In this document: in pieces, positions 58,115 through 64,000 of the stretch
Numbering within the stretch: position 1 is the first letter of the stretch
Layout of the letters: every line of letters starts with the position of its first letter
Origin: Vibrio aestuarianus
Lineage (GTDB): Bacteria; Pseudomonadota; Gammaproteobacteria; Enterobacterales; Vibrionaceae
Assembly (NCBI RefSeq): GCF_012395185.1
Contig: NZ_JAAZTU010000019.1
Coordinates: 16,055 to 80,054 of the forward strand
Length of the DNA: 64,000 nt
Direction: 5' to 3'
Notes under the pieces: generated by a model
Database searches by the model: none
Seen by the model: only the letters and a program-made list of their open reading frames with translations
Told to the model about the DNA's origin: nothing
Position numbers and translations under genes: made by a program

Positions 58115-58597
58115 GTGATTTTGGAAAAACACGAAGAAGTTTTAGTCTCAATCCGACAGATCATCCGTGCAATCGATCTGCATTCGAAAAAACTAAGTAA
58201 AGATGCTGGACTGACAGGCCCTCAGCTCATTTTAATGCGCTCAATTGAAGAGCTCGGTGAAGTGACCATTAGAACCTTGTCTAATCACACCAACATGAGC
58301 CAAGCAACAGCGACCACCATCTTGGATAGACTTGAGCGTAACGGTTACGTGCAAAGAATTCGCAGCAATACTGATAAACGTAAAGTGCATGCTCATCTCA
58401 CTGAAGCCGGAAAAGCATTGCTAGCAAAAGCACCACAGCCATTACAAGAAAGCTTTGTTGATCAATTTAGACAACTTGCAGAATGGGAACAGAGCCTGCT
58501 GCTTTCATCTGTGCAACGTTTATCTTCGATGATGAATGCTGAAAACATCGACGTTGCGCCAATGCTTGAAATAGGTAGTATCACCAAAGAAGAGTAG
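58115..58597 (+). CDS. cosR: MarR-family regulator CosR-like
   Basis: A 160-residue winged-helix regulator. The recognition region is TIRTLSNHTNMSQATATTILDRLERNGYVQRIRS-like, followed by the wing NTDKRKVHAHLTEAGKALL. CosR controls compatible-solute genes (ectoine synthesis and osmolyte carriers) in vibrios, and here it faces a BCCT gene as expected. The start is uncertain: GTG at 58115 or TTG at 58121 (giving MEKHEEV); neither has a strong ribosome site. Confidence 0.85.
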   Translation: MILEKHEEVLVSIRQIIRAIDLHSKKLSKDAGLTGPQLILMRSIEELGEVTIRTLSNHTNMSQATATTILDRLERNGYVQRIRSNTDKRKVHAHLTEAGKALLAKAPQPLQESFVDQFRQLAEWEQSLLLSSVQRLSSMMNAENIDVAPMLEIGSITKEE

Positions 58598-58625
58598 CAA
58601 CCGCGCAGCGCCACCTGTTGGGCGG

Positions 58626-59264
58626 TTATTCTAATATTCCTTTTTGCACTGCGTATTTTGCTAGCTCAGCGGTTGAGTGAATGTCCAATTTATGTTTGAT
58701 ATTCTGTCGGTGAGTTTCAACGGTCCGGTAGCTGATATTCAAGAGCGACGCTACTCTCTTGCTACTACAACCTTGTGCAACCAATTTTAATACAGCCTCT
58801 TCTCTACGACTTAGCGGATTTGGTTTTTGTTCAGCGGGTATCACTGGTTGAGTAAATAGTGTTTGAGTAACCGATTCGCAAAAATAGGTCGAGCCTTGAT
58901 TAACCGTTTTAATTGCTTGCACCATTTTCTGAGCCGATATTTCTTTAAGCATGTACCCAACCGCACCAGCTTGCATTACTTTCATGATGTATTCACGGTT
59001 GTCATGCATCGTTAGCATAAGTACCTTGGCGGTTGGGACCTCTTCTTTAATAAGATGAGTCGCCTCAATACCGTTCATGATAGGCATACTGACGTCCATG
59101 AGTATTACATCAGGCATAGTGGCTTTCACCACCTCAATAGCTTCAATGCCATTACTGGCTGTTGCAATGACCTCGATATCCGGCTCTAACTCTAAACGCG
59201 CCATGAAACCTTCTAGAACGACTTGGTGGTCATCAACAATCACCACTCTAATCGGTTTTTCCAT
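58626..59264 (-). CDS. NarL/LuxR-type response regulator
   Basis: A 212-residue regulator. Receiver: acidic pair D11-D12 and phospho-acceptor D57 in VILMDVSMPIMNG. A GerE/LuxR helix-turn-helix lies at about 145-205 (LSRREEAVLKLVAQGCSSKRVASLLNISYRTVETH-like). It overlaps the kinase gene by 17 bases and so is its partner. With the TRAP operon next door it probably controls substrate-dependent uptake. Confidence 0.92.
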   Translation of the reverse strand: MEKPIRVVIVDDHQVVLEGFMARLELEPDIEVIATASNGIEAIEVVKATMPDVILMDVSMPIMNGIEATHLIKEEVPTAKVLMLTMHDNREYIMKVMQAGAVGYMLKEISAQKMVQAIKTVNQGSTYFCESVTQTLFTQPVIPAEQKPNPLSRREEAVLKLVAQGCSSKRVASLLNISYRTVETHRQNIKHKLDIHSTAELAKYAVQKGILE

Positions 59265-60612
59265 ACACTAATCCATCCAATTGTAATAACACGGTAATCT
59301 CCGTACCAAAACCAGTCTCACTACTTAGTTCAAACTCACCGCCAATAAACTCTACTCGTTCTCGCATATTGCGTAAGCCTATGCCGCGTCTAACCTGAGT
59401 ATCATTGAGATTAAAACCTACGCCGTCGTCTCGTATTAGTAATTGCAAAAAATTACCCATCTGCTGAAGAATCACCGTCACTTGCTGAGCATGAGCATGC
59501 TTTTCAATGTTGTTCAAAGACTCTTGTACAACCCTATACAGAGTTGTCGCCACTTCAGATTTCAATTTCCCTGGCTGAGTGTCAAATAATGTGTCAATTT
59601 TGATGGTTGAATGAGATTTATAATCGTCTAATAGCGTGGTCAGTGCTGCTTGTAAACCAATATCATCTAGCGCACTCGGACGTAGGTTGTGAGAGATTCG
59701 CCTAACCTCATGAATTGCCATCATCAGCGACTGCTGAGATTTGTCGATATGTGTAGCCAGCAGATCATCATTCAACTTATGCGCGAGCAGCTCTAAATGG
59801 CACTTGCTCGAAACCAGCAATTGGTTAATACCATCATGTAACTCCCGAGCTAAGTGCTTCTTCTCATCCTCTTGAAACATAACGGTTTTATGCGCTAACT
59901 CTTTAAGATTCCTGTCAGCCAGACGATGTTCATGTAAGTTAATCGCCAACGTTAACACTATGATAACGGCGACAGTCACAGCCAAAATGACTACGACGGA
60001 AAAGAAAGTCGTTTCGATGTTATTGTTAATCGCTGTCTGCATTGATGCAACTTCTGAGCTAATATCTTCGATATACAGCCCTGTACCAATCATCCATCCC
60101 CACTTATCAAGCCACGCGGCATAACTGAGTTTGGGTACCGTTTCACCTGTTGATGGTTTCTGCCAAAAATACTGATGAAATCCGCCACCAGACTCGGCTT
60201 GAAAAAGCAAAGCCTCAATCAGAAAATCACCTTCTTCGTCTTGGATATGCAGCAAATTTTGCCCAACCAATTCAGGAAGGATCGGGTGGACGAGGTTCGT
60301 TCCCTCACTGTCATAAGCAAAAAAATAGCCATCAGCTCCATACCTAAGCTGGGTGAGAATTGCTTTAACTTGCTGCTGAGCATCTTCTATTGCTAGGGAA
60401 TCATCCGTATAAACGTGTCGAATGGCATCCATTGCTAAATCAACACTATCTTGCAATGCGGTTTCTCGGGCTTGAATGAGACTCGCGCGGAATATATCGA
60501 CTTCACTTTGACCCAAATTTTTCGCTTGATGGATAGAGATCCAACCAGTACTGGCTGTCACAATGAGCAATGGCAGCAGAGTCAGCAATATCAGTTTGAC
60601 CTTGAGAGGCAT
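59248..60612 (-). CDS. Sensor histidine kinase with periplasmic Cache domain
   Basis: A 454-residue membrane kinase. TM1 lies at about 5-25, and a single-Cache sensor at about 30-190 (GADGYFFAYDSEGTNLVHPILPE, WGWMIGTGLYIEDI). TM2 lies at about 197-220. A HisKA_3 domain has the phosphorylated His in HLARELHDGINQLLVSS, and the ATPase domain ends with GIGLRNMRERVEFIGGEFEL. GAGGAAAGGG precedes the ATG. Cache domains of this kind commonly sense small carboxylates. It is separated from the TRAP operon by a terminator. Confidence 0.92.
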   Translation of the reverse strand: MPLKVKLILLTLLPLLIVTASTGWISIHQAKNLGQSEVDIFRASLIQARETALQDSVDLAMDAIRHVYTDDSLAIEDAQQQVKAILTQLRYGADGYFFAYDSEGTNLVHPILPELVGQNLLHIQDEEGDFLIEALLFQAESGGGFHQYFWQKPSTGETVPKLSYAAWLDKWGWMIGTGLYIEDISSEVASMQTAINNNIETTFFSVVVILAVTVAVIIVLTLAINLHEHRLADRNLKELAHKTVMFQEDEKKHLARELHDGINQLLVSSKCHLELLAHKLNDDLLATHIDKSQQSLMMAIHEVRRISHNLRPSALDDIGLQAALTTLLDDYKSHSTIKIDTLFDTQPGKLKSEVATTLYRVVQESLNNIEKHAHAQQVTVILQQMGNFLQLLIRDDGVGFNLNDTQVRRGIGLRNMRERVEFIGGEFELSSETGFGTEITVLLQLDGLVYGKTD

Positions 60613-60625
60613 TCCCTTTCCTCAT

Positions 60626-60660
60626 ACAAAAACAGCTTACTGAACATCCAGTAAGCTGTT
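60626..60660 (-). terminator. Terminator after the TRAP operon
   Basis: AACAGCTTACTG (60631-60642) and CAGTAAGCTGTT (60649-60660), a perfect 12-base stem. The minus strand continues with a T run. Confidence 0.85.
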
Positions 60661-60719
60661 AGTACTTTAACAATTTGTGCTACAACTACGAAACTTAGTC
60701 TTCACAACCTCGAATCTGA

Positions 60720-62003
60720 TCACATTCCATAGAAACTAGGGAAAACTAAAAGTGTAATCAATACAAAAATTTGAATACAAATGAAAGGCGTAACCCCACG
60801 ATAAATATCTGCTGTCGTCACCCCTTTAGGTGCTACACCTTTAAGATAAAACAAGCTGAAACCAAAGGGTGGAGTTAAAAAAGAGGTCTGCAAATTCATC
60901 GCAATTAAAATAGCAAACCACGTCATATCAATACCCATTAACTCAGCAACGGGGGCAAGGATTGGCACGATAATAAAACAAATTTCGACGAAATCGATAA
61001 AGAAACCAAGTATCAGCACCACAACCATAGTCGCAATCAGAAAACCCCATTTCTCACCAGGAAGCGCCAACATCCACTCTTCAACCAGCAAATCACCACC
61101 GGTATAGGTAAACGCCATCGAAAATGCCGTCGCACCAAGCAAAATAGCAAAAACCATCGCTGTAACTTTTACCGTTTCTCTTGCTGCTTGGTACACCATA
61201 CTCCAGCTAAATTGACCATACAGTAGTGCTAACACAATCGAGCCTGCGCCACCAAGTGCTGCAGATTCTGTTGGCGTTGCAACGCCCGCGAAAATAGAAC
61301 CTAACACCACGACAATCAAAGCCAAAGGTGGAACAACGGATTTTAGTGCTTTCAATACTTCCTGCCGGCGGCTGATACTATCATCTCGCTCCATTGCCTG
61401 AGCAGCTTCTGGGTGCAGTTTTGCGTAAATCAAAATATAGATAACGTACGCCGCTACTAATACAAAACCCGGCCACAATGCCGCTTGAAATAAATCCCCA
61501 ACAGGAACACCAAGCACATCACCTAGTAAGATCAAAACTATCGAAGGTGGAATAATTTGACCAAGTGTGCCAGACGCGCAGATCGTGCCACAAGCCAAAC
61601 CTTTGTCGTAATTGTATTTGAGCATCACAGGCAACGAGATTAAGCCCATTGCCACCACTGAAGCTCCAACTACCCCGGTGGAAGCCGCCAATAGCGCTCC
61701 AACCAAAACGGTTGAAATAGCAAGCCCTCCACGAACCCCGCCAAATAGTCGCCCCATTGACTCGAGTAATTGTTCAGCTAATTTGGTCTTTTGTAATACT
61801 AACCCCATAAAAACAAACAGAGGTACCGCCATTAATACCGTGTTTTCCATGATTGATTGAATGCGATATGGCATAAACGCAAACATCTCTATCCCTTCGG
61901 CCCACACTCCAAAAATAAGAGCGATTCCTCCAAAAGTAAAAGCAACAGGAAAGCCGAGCAATAGTGCAAAGAGCGCCACAAAAAACATTACGATTCCAAT
62001 CAT
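60720..62003 (-). CDS. TRAP transporter large permease (DctM-like)
   Basis: A 427-residue inner-membrane subunit with 12 or more hydrophobic segments. Family segments include GVRGGLAISTVLVGALLAASTG, the GTLGQIIPPSIVLILLGDV loop, and FIDFVEICFIIVPILAPVAELMGID near the C-terminus. AAAGGAATAGT precedes the ATG. Together with the small permease and binding protein it forms a sodium-driven uptake system for a carboxylate-type substrate. Confidence 0.93.
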   Translation of the reverse strand: MIGIVMFFVALFALLLGFPVAFTFGGIALIFGVWAEGIEMFAFMPYRIQSIMENTVLMAVPLFVFMGLVLQKTKLAEQLLESMGRLFGGVRGGLAISTVLVGALLAASTGVVGASVVAMGLISLPVMLKYNYDKGLACGTICASGTLGQIIPPSIVLILLGDVLGVPVGDLFQAALWPGFVLVAAYVIYILIYAKLHPEAAQAMERDDSISRRQEVLKALKSVVPPLALIVVVLGSIFAGVATPTESAALGGAGSIVLALLYGQFSWSMVYQAARETVKVTAMVFAILLGATAFSMAFTYTGGDLLVEEWMLALPGEKWGFLIATMVVVLILGFFIDFVEICFIIVPILAPVAELMGIDMTWFAILIAMNLQTSFLTPPFGFSLFYLKGVAPKGVTTADIYRGVTPFICIQIFVLITLLVFPSFYGM

Positions 62004-62015
62004 ATACTATTCCTT

Positions 62016-62555
62016 TTATTTAGAATCGTTTGCGCTGAGATGCATCAAACGTGGATTAAAGATTTTATTGAGAGAATGCAGCATTAAGCCAACGCCGCTG
62101 ACTGCCATGAAAAAAAATGAGAGTGGTATCATTGCTTTGATCACCCAGCGATACGGCAAGCCACCTGGGTCACCAGATGTTTCCCCAAGTTGATAGCTCT
62201 CTTTGGCAAAATCGATACCAAACCAAGCCACCAATAAACAGAATGGGAAAAGAAATAACAAGGTTCCTAATAAATCGATAACAGCCTGAGCTTTATGAGA
62301 AAGTCGCTCGTAAAAAATATCAACCCGAACATGGCCACCCGCTTTGAGCGCATAAGGTACGCCAAGTAAGAATACAGCGGAAAATAGATGCCATTCCATT
62401 TCTTGGAAGGCAATTGACACATCGTTAAACGCATAACGCATCACAACGTCATATACAATATTGGTCAACAACAGTAGGAACAACACACTCGACAACCAAC
62501 CGAGGAAATCACCCACTCGATTAAACAGTCTTTCGATATAAATCAGACTTCTCAT
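62016..62555 (-). CDS. TRAP transporter small permease (DctQ-like)
   Basis: A 179-residue protein with four hydrophobic segments. It has the DctQ features FQEMEWHLFSAVFLLGVPYALKAGGHVRVDIFYERL. GGAGTCAGGA precedes the ATG. Twelve bases separate it from dctM. This subfamily with ALKAGGHVRVD and a C-terminal ETSGDPGGLPYRW is often found for 2-oxo acid or other monocarboxylate TRAP systems. Confidence 0.92.
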   Translation of the reverse strand: MRSLIYIERLFNRVGDFLGWLSSVLFLLLLTNIVYDVVMRYAFNDVSIAFQEMEWHLFSAVFLLGVPYALKAGGHVRVDIFYERLSHKAQAVIDLLGTLLFLFPFCLLVAWFGIDFAKESYQLGETSGDPGGLPYRWVIKAMIPLSFFFMAVSGVGLMLHSLNKIFNPRLMHLSANDSK

Positions 62556-62578
62556 TCCTGACTCCGTGGATTTGATGT

Positions 62579-62607
62579 GCTCCGCTTAACCATCAGGCTA
62601 GCGGAGC
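62579..62607 (-). terminator. Intercistronic hairpin between dctP and dctQ
   Basis: GCTCCGCT (62579-62586) and AGCGGAGC (62600-62607) around 13 bases, with no T-tract. A second weaker stem, AGCCGC/GCGGCT, spans 62638-62666. Such stems often stabilise the dctP message or reduce read-through, raising binding protein over permease. Confidence 0.5.
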
Positions 62608-62672
62608 TTATTTATTTTAGGTTTTCTTAGGCTTCTCAGCCGCCAAGTTACTAAAACCTAGCGGCTAAATTT

Positions 62673-63770
62673 TTATTGTTGAGCTTGGTCATTCAAATAA
62701 GCATTGAGTGAAATATCCGTCCACGCTCGTGATTGTTTTAAATACGAAGCTTGAGATTGTTGGATTTTCTTAGCGAGCTCATCTTCAGCAGCATGTTTAG
62801 CAAGTAAACGATCGTTTGCTTCTTTCATCGCTTTCAATACTGCTGGTGGGAAATTTTTGACCTGAACATCTGGGTATTCGCTCTTAATAGAAACCCAGTT
62901 CTTACCATTTTCATGAACAGCTTGCACATACATGTCGTACGCTGCGGTGCGCATAGCAACACGCAAAATCTCGCGCAGGTCGTCGGGGAGTTTTTCCCAC
63001 ACTTTCTTGTTCACAAGAAACTGCAATTCTGATCCTGGCTCATGCCAACCGGTATAGTAATAAGGTGCAATTTTGTGGAAACCCATGCGTAAGTCTAATG
63101 ATGGACCAACCCATTCCAAAGCATCAATCGTTCGACGTTCTAATGATGTATACAATTCACCCGGTGCAATATTGGTTGGTTTCGCACCTAGCTCAGCCAT
63201 TATTTCTCCAGCAAAACCAGGGATACGCATTTTCAAACCTTGTAGGTCTTCCACGCTATTGATCTCTTTTTGAAACCACCCTCCCATTTGCACATCGGTA
63301 TTACCACCAGGGAATGAAAGCAGGTTATGTGGTGAATAGACTTGCTCCATGAGCTCCATGCCACCACCATGGTAGAACCATGCATACTGTTCAGCAGGGA
63401 CCATGCCAAAAGGCATAGAAGTAAAGTAAAGAGTGTTAGGTACTTTGCCTTTCCAGTAGTAAGAGCCTGAATGCCCCATGTCGTACTGACCCGATTTCAC
63501 CATATCAAATACGCCTAGCGGCGCTTTATGTTTATTGGCAGAGTCGATACGAATTTGTAAGCGACCGTTTGACATTTTTTCTGCCATCGTAGCCATGTTT
63601 TTTGTCGCATCACCGAAAATTGGGAAATTTGGCCCCCACGTTTCAGCAAGTTTTAGACGGTAGATTTTTTCGTCAGCGAGTGTGCTGGTGGATAACACCG
63701 CCATACATGCTGTCACAACGACCATTGTCGTTTTGATTACACGTTTTACAGATTGGTTAATGAGGCTCAT
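62673..63770 (-). CDS. TRAP transporter substrate-binding protein (DctP family)
   Basis: A 365-residue periplasmic receptor with a signal peptide (TTMVVVTACMAVLSTSTLA, cut after the Ala). The DctP core has the conserved MRIPGFAGEIMAELGAKPTNIAPGELYTSLERRTIDALEWVGP-like stretch, with the substrate-salt-bridge Arg in MRIPG. The ATG at 63770 has AAGGA 8 bases upstream; a GTG at 63776 is too close. The ligand is probably a monocarboxylate or 2-oxo acid, by family. Confidence 0.92.
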   Translation of the reverse strand: MSLINQSVKRVIKTTMVVVTACMAVLSTSTLADEKIYRLKLAETWGPNFPIFGDATKNMATMAEKMSNGRLQIRIDSANKHKAPLGVFDMVKSGQYDMGHSGSYYWKGKVPNTLYFTSMPFGMVPAEQYAWFYHGGGMELMEQVYSPHNLLSFPGGNTDVQMGGWFQKEINSVEDLQGLKMRIPGFAGEIMAELGAKPTNIAPGELYTSLERRTIDALEWVGPSLDLRMGFHKIAPYYYTGWHEPGSELQFLVNKKVWEKLPDDLREILRVAMRTAAYDMYVQAVHENGKNWVSIKSEYPDVQVKNFPPAVLKAMKEANDRLLAKHAAEDELAKKIQQSQASYLKQSRAWTDISLNAYLNDQAQQ

Positions 63771-63885
63771 TGTCACGTCCTTGGTTATTGTTTTTAGTAC
63801 ACTGAAGCACTTTGTTACCCGATAACCTTGCGTTAACTTTTAAGCAAAAAAAATAGGCGCATGCACGCATGCCATAAGAAAATAT

Positions 63886-63954
63886 ACGTTTACCTACAAC
63901 CAAAGCATTACGTATAAATACGTAGCCGTATAGATACTAATTATTTAACGTATT
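63886..63954 (-). promoter_or_regulatory. Cluster of TACGT motifs upstream of the TRAP operon
   Basis: A perfect inverted repeat TACGTAT-AA-ATACGTA (63909-63924), with further copies ATACGT (63884-63889), CCGTATAG (63926-63933) and AACGTATT (63947-63954). They lie 114-184 bases before the dctP start. NarL-type regulators often bind short TAC-containing heptamers, so these may be targets of the neighbouring response regulator. Confidence 0.45.
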
Positions 63955-64000
63955 GTTTTTAAATTGGATGAAATTTTGTTTACTGAAAACTCATGAGGAA

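Overview
The window is a stretch of chromosome from a member of the Vibrionaceae, most likely a Vibrio. This rests on the protein content: a BsrV-type periplasmic racemase, a CosR/BCCT pair, an H-NOX/hybrid-kinase pair, TorYZ, one-chain class I fumarase and many chemoreceptors. It also rests on a gene order from the cNMP-kinase/DASS locus to the TRAP operon that, from memory and unchecked, follows the VC1316-VC1275 region of V. cholerae. The DNA is moderately AT-rich and densely coding. I see no phage, integron, transposase, CRISPR array, rRNA or tRNA.

Layout. 1-4.9 kb: the end of a YeeE/YedE transporter, then the ynjBCDF ABC-transporter operon. 4.9-11.1 kb: a DEDD exonuclease, then a three-gene operon of a membrane-anchored DUF2760 protein and two divergent Hsp70 proteins, with a sigma-32-like promoter in front. 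11.5-13.0 kb: an unknown gene, a YggL-like gene, and a small gene behind two perfect LexA boxes. 13.1-15.6 kb: a LacI-type repressor and a GH1 6-phospho-beta-glucosidase with tandem operators. 15.8-21.6 kb: an RhlE helicase, the torYZ TMAO-reductase pair with a NarP-like site, and a CspA-type protein. 22.2-25.4 kb: a stand-alone receiver, a cNMP-binding histidine kinase and a DASS carboxylate transporter in one coupled cluster. 25.8-29.7 kb: a chemoreceptor, the racemase and RhtA.

29.8-37.5 kb: DUF2947, an HD hydrolase, a GNAT and tyrR in one overlapping cluster, then ycjF/ycjX, a 61-residue membrane protein and fumarase. 37.7-45.5 kb: pabB, the H-NOX/HqsK-like nitric-oxide sensing pair, a CoA pyrophosphatase, sdaC-sdaA serine catabolism and queD. 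45.8-56 kb: a chemoreceptor with a periplasmic CxxCH haem motif, asnS, an ERIC-like repeat, a small unknown gene, an aspartate aminotransferase, a cNMP/CBS/DUF294 protein coupled to a DnaQ-like exonuclease, and a dCache chemoreceptor. 56-64 kb: a BCCT osmolyte carrier divergent from CosR, then a two-component system next to a complete TRAP transporter with a cluster of TACGT motifs upstream.

The common theme is environmental sensing and anaerobic or osmotic physiology: four chemoreceptors or haem sensors, three two-component systems, TMAO respiration, osmolyte import and carboxylate uptake. The points most worth following are the heat-shock-like Hsp70/DUF2760 operon, the SOS-box-controlled 73-residue protein, and the haem-motif chemoreceptor.
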